Shown piece after piece: positions 23,684 to 30,500 of a stretch of DNA of 64,000 nt. The position numbers were made by a program, and so were the translations under genes. The notes beneath the pieces were generated by a model. The model searched no databases. It was not told the origin of the DNA and saw nothing but the letters and a program-made list of their open reading frames with translations. The DNA is taken from positions 34,276,001 to 34,340,000 of the forward strand of contig CM069873.1 in the NCBI GenBank assembly GCA_036172665.1, in the 5' to 3' direction. Position 1 is the stretch's first letter; every line of letters begins with the position of its first letter. This DNA is from Prosopocoilus inquinatus. Lineage: Eukaryota > Arthropoda > Insecta > Coleoptera > Lucanidae.

Positions 23684-23701
23684 TATTTATTTAAATAAAT
23701 A
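23684..23701. terminator. Second palindromic poly(A) signal
   Basis: TATTTATTTAAATAAATA is a perfect 18-bp palindrome with AATAAA on both strands (minus 23686-23691). It lies downstream of the spliced Pro-rich gene and just upstream of the ATPase promoter, where the right-hand minus-strand unit would need to end. There is no plus-strand gene here, so only the minus-strand signal has an obvious use. Confidence 0.55.
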
Positions 23702-23706
23702 TAATA

Positions 23707-23806
23707 AATTAATGTTCCTAACTAACTAAATTAATATTTCTAACTAAATTAATATTTCTAACTAAATTAATATTTCTAACTCTAACTAAATTAATATCTC
23801 TAACCT
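23707..23806. repeat. 18-bp tandem repeat
   Basis: Four to five imperfect copies of TAACTAAATTAATATTTC, beginning as AAATTAATGTTCC and degenerating into CTCTAACC. The repeat is AT-rich and lies in the 3' region of the spliced Pro-rich gene. The shifts fit replication slippage. No other function is visible. Confidence 0.85.
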
Positions 23807-23833
23807 AAACTCTGATTAATGCTCTAATGCTCC

Positions 23834-24306
23834 TCACTGTAAAAAATAAGATGTTATTAAAATGTTGAAAGGTAATGAACGATAACGAACCCAAGATTCA
23901 TCCATCGTGGATTCCACTTCCACCTCTCCCCTTTCCTCCTCCTCCACCTCCACCTTTAGTGGTAAAGGCCGAGGTAGAGGCTCCAACACTGGCGGCGCAA
24001 ACACCCTCCTTTTTAGGCGGATGCGTTGAGGCGCCGCCACTTGCTGCACCGGCGGCCTTCGTTCAGGTGTGGCCGCCGCTAGCGGCGTTGGAGTGTAGCT
24101 GGGTGAAGGTGACCGTTCGATACGTGGATGAACCATGCGATAATTAACTACCGCCGTTTCCGCATTAATCAGAGTTCCGTCCATTAACTGAAAAAGTAAA
24201 TAATCAAAAATATAAACCGTAAAATACAAATTAGATTACTCACTTTCAGTTCCACTTGCCTCATAAAAATTGATTTCACGAGAGGCACGTTTGGTGAAGA
24301 ACTCAT
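23834..24306 (-). CDS. Small spliced Pro-rich protein, two coding exons
   Basis: Exon 24306-24244 (21 codons, starts MSSSPNVPLVKSIF) joins exon 24187-23834 (117 codons) in phase 0, giving about 138 residues. The intron (24243-24188, 56 nt) has GTGAGT as donor and TTTTTCAG as acceptor. The ATG itself directly follows another acceptor (TTTTACAG at 24314-24307), so a 5' leader is spliced on. The protein has a Pro/Ala/Arg-rich centre (ERSPSPSYTPTPLAAATPE), a basic patch RIRLKRRVF, an acidic stretch EVEEEERGEVEVE and a hydrophobic tail. I do not recognise a family. A plus-strand frame overlaps it (23875-24147), but the splice signals favour the minus strand. A further acceptor-like TTTTTTACAG lies at the very 3' end (around 23837-23846), so the true C-terminus could differ. 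Composition fits a disordered regulatory or virion protein, but that is a guess. Confidence 0.6.
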
Positions 24307-24376
24307 CTGTAAAACGAATAACAATTATTAAAAATTGTACAAAGAAAAATAATTTTTTATATCCTCGAAAACATAC

Positions 24377-24453
24377 CTAATACCTCGACAACATTTCCAA
24401 CTTCATGTGAGGAACATACCATTAAACAACAATATAATTCACAGACATATCTA
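24377..24453 (-). other. Probable 5' exon of the Pro-rich gene with a second reading frame
   Basis: A donor GTATGT follows base 24377 and an acceptor with a pyrimidine tract (CTTCTTCTCTTAAG) precedes 24453, giving a 77-nt exon. The next intron (24376-24307, 70 nt) ends in TTTTACAG right before the ATG at 24306. From an ATG at 24422 the exon is open (MVCSSHEVGNVVEVL) and stays open across the splice into the next exon in a different frame from the Pro-rich protein (DEFFTKRASREINFYEASG). It then stops shortly after the second splice, for about 43 residues in all. This could be a small protein, an upstream ORF, or chance. Confidence 0.45.
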
Positions 24454-24518
24454 CTTAAGAGAAGAAGTTAAATCTTAAGACACTAAATCAAACTTAATCT
24501 TTTAAATAGATATGTCTG
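24442..24518. repeat. 12-bp perfect inverted repeat spanning a stop codon and an acceptor
   Basis: CAGACATATCTA (24442-24453) and TAGATATGTCTG (24507-24518) are exact reverse complements 53 bases apart. On the minus strand one arm is in the last codons of the 562-residue gene. The other arm begins at the first base of the predicted exon at 24453. The stem would enclose the stop codon, the pyrimidine tract and the acceptor. Both arm positions were read directly; the RNA structure is inferred. Confidence 0.7.
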
Positions 24519-26190
24519 CGACAAGATTATGAAACAAATCTTGGATCAGGCTCAGACGGTTGTGAATGAGGGAAATTTTGTCATATTGTTCGTTTAAAGC
24601 CTGGTCAGTCGGAGACCTTAAGCGAACTGTACGTAAAATTTCACGACAAGATTGCAACTCATCCGTGACTTTTCTAAGATTTTTCTCACCCTCTAAACAA
24701 CAGTTCCTGACTTCAGGCATAATTCCGTCATAATAATTTTGGACTGCTGTTGAGATAACTCCCACTAAATTGGGAGAGGGTGAAGGAAGGGGTATAACAT
24801 GTGATGAGGAAAGGGATCGAATAGGTGTAGAGGTTCGGACACTAGGAGAGGATATTTCAAGGCGAGAAGGTGAAATCTGAAGTCGAGAAGGTGGAATTTG
24901 AGAGGGTGGGATAAGTAGTTCCGGTTGTGATTGTGAAGATGACAAATTCTGAATATTGGATATAATATTAGCAGATTCACTAACATTAGTCCTCGGTAGA
25001 TTAATAGTCCTCGGTCGACGAACAGAAGGAGAATTATTAATCATTACTGGATTAATATTAATTGATGAGTTCGTGTTATTATTATTCCCAATTGGTGATA
25101 ATTGATATATCTCCATTGAACGGTCTGATATATCAATTATTTCAGAAACTGAGTCATTAGGATTTAGCGGGATATTATCTGCAACAACACGGGGTTGCGA
25201 CTGACTCAGTTGACCTTGCAACTCCGCACTATGCATCAAGTCATGATTTGAACGCAAAGAAGAAAGAAAAACTCTTTCATTAGCAATTCTTTCCAATCTA
25301 CGTTCCATTGTGCGTTCCCTTCTGCGTTGCAAATATTCTGCTTTAGGCAACCACACTCTTTCATACTTGTCGCTAACGGTCCTTAGACGAGAATATTGGT
25401 TGCCACGTAGGGTGCGTAAATATTGTGTGGGTTCACGAGTATTAGAAACGGATTTAGAAACAGATTTAGAAATGGAACTCGGAGTTTTTGATTTAGAAAT
25501 AACAGATCTAGAAATGACACTCGGAGTTGTAAAGACGGATGTAATAGGAACAGTTTCCGATGTAGAAATAGGAACGGATGTTACAGCAACCGAAGTAGTA
25601 GAGGCTGATGTGGATGTTACAATAGGAGTAACTATTGACTGTTGAGAAATGAGGGGTTGAGTAGGTTTGGTTTGCGTAAGGAAAGAAGAAATAAGGGGTT
25701 GAGTGGGTTGTTTAAGAATGGGAACTGATTTATTTGATGGGGAAACTGGTTTATTTGGTGGTTTCGAAGTTTGAGGTGGTTTCATTAAAGAAGAAGTAGC
25801 GATTAATTGTTGTGGAATAATAAAAGGAGGTTGGGTAGATTGCTGATTAAGAATAAAAGGGCTAGGAACCAGCAATTGGCTAACAATTGGTTGACTGGAA
25901 TGAATGTCTCGAGAATCCACACGATCTATTACGTCACCAACTGCGTTCAGTGTAGAATCATTGATAATTCCTTCTTGCAACAGGAAAGAGGAATTATCAA
26001 TTTCATTCCACCATGAAGGCGGCACATTTGCTTGAGTGGTAAATGCACTCTGAAAAACATTTACTTGAGCAGTACTTGCCACTCCTGTCTGTGTTTCTCT
26101 AAATGCAGATTCCACGCTAGTAGTTACTGTTGAAGAAGGATTTCCTTGTAAATATTGCTGTAAAATTGGGCGTTCATTTCCAAAGGACAT
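24502..26190 (-). CDS. 562-residue Ser/Thr/Pro/Gln-rich protein, unrecognised
   Basis: The start at 26190 (MSFGNERPILQQYLQ) lies two bases after an acceptor; an in-frame ATG at 26199 would fall in the intron. Layout: 1-110 mixed, with PPSWWNEIDN; about 115-250 low complexity, rich in Ser, Thr, Pro, Gln and Val (KPPNKPVSPSNKSVPILKQP); about 255-303 a strongly basic helical segment (YLQRRRERTMERRLERIANE) that could bind nucleic acid or act as a nuclear signal; 335-470 again Ser/Pro/Asn-rich; about 475-562 a predicted helical region (EGEKNLRKVTDELQSCREIL) that may be a coiled coil. I recognise no family. It has its own TATA promoter and two leader exons, unlike the core genes. It could be a virion core protein, a transcription regulator or a captured host gene. 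The long frame with no stop argues that it is a real gene. Confidence 0.75.
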   Translation of the reverse strand: MSFGNERPILQQYLQGNPSSTVTTSVESAFRETQTGVASTAQVNVFQSAFTTQANVPPSWWNEIDNSSFLLQEGIINDSTLNAVGDVIDRVDSRDIHSSQPIVSQLLVPSPFILNQQSTQPPFIIPQQLIATSSLMKPPQTSKPPNKPVSPSNKSVPILKQPTQPLISSFLTQTKPTQPLISQQSIVTPIVTSTSASTTSVAVTSVPISTSETVPITSVFTTPSVISRSVISKSKTPSSISKSVSKSVSNTREPTQYLRTLRGNQYSRLRTVSDKYERVWLPKAEYLQRRRERTMERRLERIANERVFLSSLRSNHDLMHSAELQGQLSQSQPRVVADNIPLNPNDSVSEIIDISDRSMEIYQLSPIGNNNNTNSSININPVMINNSPSVRRPRTINLPRTNVSESANIISNIQNLSSSQSQPELLIPPSQIPPSRLQISPSRLEISSPSVRTSTPIRSLSSSHVIPLPSPSPNLVGVISTAVQNYYDGIMPEVRNCCLEGEKNLRKVTDELQSCREILRTVRLRSPTDQALNEQYDKISLIHNRLSLIQDLFHNLVADISI

Positions 26191-26257
26191 TACTAGCATG
26201 CAAAAATACGGAGTATATTAAAACATTAAAACGTAAATCTTACTTAATAATACTTAC

Positions 26258-26302
26258 AGTTAAATTGTTAAACAAACAAGAACAGATACAGAACAGATAT
26301 AT
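26258..26302 (-). other. Non-coding leader exon 2 (45 nt) of the 562-residue gene
   Basis: It is bounded by the acceptor TATTTTTCCAG (ending at 26303) and the perfect donor GTAAGTATT (starting at 26257). It has no ATG. The following intron runs to an acceptor GCATGCTAG ending at 26193, just before the coding start. That acceptor has only a modest pyrimidine tract. Confidence 0.6.
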
Positions 26303-26363
26303 CTGGAAAAATAGAGTATCATACTATAGATCTATTAATGAATTAAGAAGTAAAAGCACTTAC

Positions 26364-26391
26364 CAGTAGATTCACTGAACAAATAACTTGT
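26364..26391 (-). other. Non-coding leader exon 1 (about 28 nt) of the 562-residue gene
   Basis: It starts at the predicted cap site in CTCACAAG (A at 26391), 32 bases from the TATA box, and ends at the strong donor CTG|GTAAGTG (26364/26363). The intron to leader exon 2 is about 61 nt. A second initiator-like TCAGTG at 26373-26378 is too far from the TATA box to be preferred. Confidence 0.55.
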
Positions 26392-26423
26392 GAGTTTATT
26401 CGAACTAAATGCCTCCTTTTATA
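26391..26423 (-). promoter_or_regulatory. TATA-box promoter of the right-hand minus-strand unit
   Basis: The minus strand reads GAGTATAAAAGGAGGC, a near-ideal TATA box (26423-26416). A TCACA initiator with its A at 26391 lies 32 bases downstream. A short hairpin GAAGGTAAACCTTC (26434-26447) sits just upstream. Confidence 0.72.
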
Positions 26424-26476
26424 CTCGAAAAGTTGAAGGTAAACCTTCTAAAACTGCACGTAAGAAATTATGTAAT

Positions 26477-26653
26477 ATGTTATTCAAAATTAACATTATA
26501 AAAGGTCACATAACAAACACGCGTAACCGGAACATCGAAAAGTGAAAGAACACCTTGCTCAGAAATGATGCAATACGTATTTTGTATTACAACATCCTGA
26601 ACATAATGTTATTCAAAACTAAAGTTGTATAAGGTCAAACCGAACGCGCATAA
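26477..26653. repeat. Diverged direct repeat of about 50 bp with TATA-like core
   Basis: Copy 1 (26477-26526) and copy 2 (26606-26653) share ATGTTATTCAAAA, a TATAAAAGGTCA/TATAAGGTCA core and an ending ACGCGTAA/ACGCGCATAA. They are about 129 bp apart start to start and roughly three-quarters alike by eye. They lie just upstream of the minus-strand TATA promoter. They may be duplicated control sites, or the TATA-like cores may act on the plus strand, but no plus-strand gene follows. Confidence 0.65.
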
Positions 26654-26710
26654 TAAATTTTTTTTATTATTTATTTTATCCCGTTTCCATTTGCAGTAGC
26701 AGTAAAAGAG

Positions 26711-26900
26711 GATGAATGGGAGGAGAATGGGCGGGGCTTAGTGGGCGGTGGGCGGAGTTTGGTGGGGGTAACTTTCTGTTTCCGCGGAATCTGGGTCAAC
26801 CGGGGGGGGGGAGAAAGCCCTCTCCCCACTCCCATCCCTACTCTTCCCTTTCCATTTTCTGGGCGTCACGAAGGCGTAACGAAGGCGTAACCACGGCCCA
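26711..26900. other. G-rich island with GC boxes, a possible G-quadruplex and a short repeat
   Basis: This stretch contrasts sharply with the AT-rich surroundings. It has GGGCGGGGC (GC box), four G-runs at 26729-26752 with loops of 1, 6 and 4 bases (a G-quadruplex pattern on the plus strand), ten consecutive Gs at 26802-26811, and a tandem CGAAGGCGTAA near 26869-26890. No convincing gene is present. It may belong to the element's terminal control region. Confidence 0.65.
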
Positions 26901-26910
26901 CTAGAACTAA

Positions 26911-27034
26911 CCTTTCCTCTTTTCTTCTTTCCTTTCTTTCCTCCTTTTTTCCTTCCTTTCTCCTCTTTTTTTCTTTCCTTCTCTCCTTTTTTTTCTTTCC
27001 TTTCTGTCCTTTTCTTCTTTCCTTCTCTTTTTTT
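26911..27034 (+). repeat. 124-nt polypyrimidine tract followed by an acceptor-like CAG
   Basis: The plus strand is all C and T except for one G at 27006. ATTCTTACTTGCAG follows (AG at 27047-27048), which has the form of a very strong 3' splice site. A second acceptor-like site, CCATTTGCAG, ends at 26696. No exon with a clear coding frame follows either. The tract could equally be a triplex-prone mirror-like repeat or slippage product. Confidence 0.85.
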
Positions 27035-27528
27035 ATTCTTACTTGCAGTTATTTTGAAAAAATTTCAATAACTATAACGACTTTAGAATTTGAATAACAT
27101 TTACGAAGTTTAATAATAATCTTATTATAACCAAGTTGAATAGTAATTCTAATCTTATTATTACCAAGTTTATAATAATCATTATTCAAATGAATGTAAG
27201 GAAAAAGTGTATCTGTCGAATAATAATCTTTATTCGCAAAAATTTTCCTAAATCAAACTTGCAAGTGTCACACAGTTTAACGATACACATTACACACACG
27301 AGCACTCATCTTCTAGAAACCACGATTTCATCGAACAGTCAGCCCCTAATCTTTATTTGTAAGAATCGTGTAAATTTAAATTACATTCTTAAAAATATTC
27401 TCTTACTTATATTCTCTTAGTAAACACGCACTAAGCTTTGTGAAAGACCGATTAAGACTGGTGTGTAATACCAATATATTAGTTAAACGATTTCTATGCA
27501 AATTGAATTTGAATTTTAAATCGACGGT
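27035..27528. other. AT-rich right end of the element, no gene
   Basis: It has imperfect tandem copies of about 32 bp around 27100-27185 (CTTATTATAACCAAGTT at 27121, CTTATTATTACCAAGTT at 27153). The only open frame (27136-27420, plus) is Ile/Asn-rich, as random AT-rich DNA would be. I see no terminal inverted repeat with the left edge. The satellite resumes at 27529 after TCGACGGT. Confidence 0.7.
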
Positions 27529-30500
27529 AGCTTCTGCTGCGTCCGAAACCTTTGTATCTCACATCAGAGTTACTGGAGTCCATCGAGACGCCAAATAACA
27601 TGATAGATGAGTAAGGATCGATTAGATACATCACAGGAACAACGGTAATGCGTGTTGTTTCGTTTAAAACTATTTCCAGCTTCTAGTGCGTCCGAAAACT
27701 TTGTATCTCACATCAGAGTTACTGGAGTCCATCCAAACGTCAAATAACATGATAGATGAGTAAGGATCGATTAGATACATCACAGGAACAACGCTAATAG
27801 GTGTTGTTTCGTTCAAAACTATTTCCAGCTTCTGCTGCGTCCGAGAACTTTGTATCTCACATCAGAGTTACTGGAGTCCATCCAAACGTCAAATAACATG
27901 ATAGATGAGTAAGGATCGATTAGATACATCACAGGAACAACGCTAATGCGTGTTGTTTCATTTAAAACTACTTCCAGATTCTGCTACGATCGAAAATTTC
28001 GTATCTCACATCAGAGTTACTAGAGTCCATCGAAACGTCAAATAACATGATAGATGAGTAAGGATCGATTAGATACATCACAGGAACAACGCTAATGCGT
28101 GTTGTTTCGTTTAAAACTATTTCCAGCTTCTGCTGCGTCCGAAAATTTCGTATCTCACATTAGAGTTACTGGAGTCCATCGAAACGTCAAATAACATGAT
28201 AGATGAGTAAGGATCGATTAGATACATCACAGGAACAACGCTAATGCGTGTTGTTTCGTTTAAAACTATTTCCAGCTTCTGCTGCGCCTGAAAATTTCGT
28301 ATCTCACATTAGAGTTACTGGAGTCCATCGAAACGTCAAATAACATGATAGATGAGTAAGGATCGATTAGATACATCACAGGAACAACGCTAATGCGTGT
28401 TGTTTCGTTTAAAACTATTTCCAGCTTCTGCTGCGTCCGAAACCTTTGTATCTCACATCAGAGTTACTGGAGTCCATCGAGACGCCAAATAACATGATAG
28501 ATGAGCAAGGATCGATTAGATACATCACAGGAACAACGGTAATGCGTGTTGTTTCGTTTAAAACTATTTCCAGCTTCTAGTGCGTCCGAAAACTTTGTAT
28601 CTCACATCAGAGTTACTGGAGTCCATCCAAACGTCAAATAACATGATAGATGAGTAAGGATCGATTAGATACATCACAGGAACAACGCTAATAGGTGTTG
28701 TTTCGTTCAAAACTATTTCCAGCTTCTGCTGCGTCCGAGAACTTTGTATCTCACATCAGAGTTACTGGAGTCCATCCAAACGTCAAATAACATGATAGAT
28801 GAGTAAGGATCGATTAGATACATCACAGGAACAACGCTAATGCGTGTTGTTTCATTTAAAACTACTTCCAGATTCTGCTACGATCGAAAATTTCGTATCT
28901 CACATCAGAGTTACTAGAGTCCATCGAAACGTCAAATAACATAGTAGATAAGTAAGGATCAATTAGATACATCACAGGAACAACGCTAATACGTTTTGTT
29001 TCGTTCAAAACTATTTCCAGCTTCTGCTGCGTCCGAGAACTTTGTATCTCACATCAGAGTTACTGGAGTCCATCCAAACGTCAAATAACATGATAGATGA
29101 GTAAGGATCGATTAGATACATCACAGGAACAACGGTAATGCGTGTTGTTTCGATTAAAACTATTTCCAGCTTCTGCTGCGTCCGAAAATTTTGTATCTCA
29201 CATCAGAGATACTGGAGTCCATCCAAACGCCAAATAACATGATAGATGAGTAAGGATCGATTAGATACATCACAGGAACAACGGTAATGCGTGTTGTTTC
29301 GTTTAAAACTATTTCCATCTTCTGCTGCCTCCGAAAACTTTGTATCTCACATCAGAGTTACTGGAGTCCATCCAAACGTCAAATAACATGATAGATGAGT
29401 GAGGATCGATTAGATACATCACAGGAACAACGCTAATACGTGTTGTTTCATTCAAAACTATTTCCAGCTTCTGCTGCGTCCGAGAACATTGTATCTCACA
29501 TCAGAGTTACTGGAGTCCATCCAAACGTCAAATAACATGATAGATGAGTAAGGATCGATTAGATACATCACAGGAACAACGCTAATACGTGTTGTTTCGT
29601 TTAAAACTATTTCCAGCTCCTGCTGCGTATAAAAACTTCGTATCTCACATCAGAGTTACTAGAGTCCATCGAAACGTCAAATAACATGATAGATGAGTAA
29701 GGATCCATTAGATACATCACAGGAACAACGCTAATGCGTGTTGTTTCATTTAAAACTATTTCCAGCTTCTGCTGCGTCCGAAAACTTTGTATCTCACATC
29801 AGAGTTATTTGAGTCCATCGAAACGTCAAATAACATAGTAGCTAAGTAAGGATCGATTAGATACATCACAGGAACAACGCTAATACGTGTTGTTTCGTTC
29901 AAAACTATTTCCAGCTTCTGCTGCGTCCGAAAACTTTGTATCTCACATCAGAGTTACTGGAGTCCATCGAAACGTCAAATAACATGATAGATAAGTAAGG
30001 ATCAATTAGATACAGCACAGAAACAACGCTAATGCGTGTTGTTTCGTTTTAAACTATTTTTAGCTTCGGCTGCGCCCGAGAACTTCGTATCTCACATCAA
30101 AGTTACTGGAGTCCATCGAAACGCCAAATAACATGATAGATGAGTAAGGATCGATTAGATATATCACAGGAACAACGCTAATACGTGTTGTTTCGTTCAA
30201 AACTATTTCCAGCTTCTGCTGAGTCCGAGAACTTTGTATCTCACATCAGAGTTACTGGAGTCCATTTAAACGTCAAATAACATGATAGATGAGTAAGGAT
30301 CGATTAGATACATCACAGGAACAACGCTAATGCGTGTTGTTTCGTTTAAAACTATTTCCAGCTCCTGCTGCGTCCGAAAATTTCGTATCTCACATTAGAG
30401 TTACTGGAGTCCATCGAAACGTCAAATAACATAATAGATGAGTAAGGATCGATTAGATACATCACAGGAACAACGCTAATGTGTGTTGTTTCGTTTAAAA

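Larger units (their letters stand above)
17991..27528. mobile_element. Truncated Polinton/Maverick (adintovirus-like) element inside the satellite
   Basis: This is an island of unique sequence carrying the Polinton hallmarks: protein-primed family B DNA polymerase, DDE integrase with a chromodomain-like tail, and a FtsK/HerA-type packaging ATPase, together with a DUF8207-like protein. Intact Polintons are usually 15-20 kb with long terminal inverted repeats, a 6-bp target duplication, a double-jelly-roll capsid protein, a minor capsid protein and a cysteine protease. Here the polymerase is cut at the left edge, no capsid, penton or protease frame is seen, and no inverted repeat can pair the two ends. 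The satellite stops at monomer phase 125 on the left and restarts at phase 59 on the right, so the ends are not a clean insertion with a short duplication. The element is therefore deleted or rearranged, although its remaining frames are open. Confidence 0.9.

Noticed and set aside
23790..23812. Telomere-like TAACC/TTAGG sequence
   Set aside because: There is only a single degenerate copy, at the end of an 18-bp tandem repeat.
23875..24147. Plus-strand 90-residue Pro-rich frame
   Set aside because: It is antisense to the spliced gene, which has matching donors and acceptors. The Pro-rich content is explained by the low-complexity DNA.
24765..24986. Minus-strand 73-residue frame
   Set aside because: It is an alternate frame inside the 562-residue gene, with a repetitive composition.
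25310..25645. Plus-strand 111-residue frame
   Set aside because: It is antisense to the low-complexity part of the 562-residue gene, and its repeats mirror that gene's Ser/Val repeats.
26130..26369. Plus-strand 79-residue frame
   Set aside because: It is antisense to the leader exons and introns, with no supporting motif.
26477..26653. Terminal inverted repeat of the element
   Set aside because: The two copies are direct, not inverted, and lie inside the element about 0.9-1.0 kb from its right edge.
27136..27420. Plus-strand 94-residue frame
   Set aside because: The composition (Ile, Asn, Ser) is that of AT-rich non-coding DNA, with no domain and no promoter.
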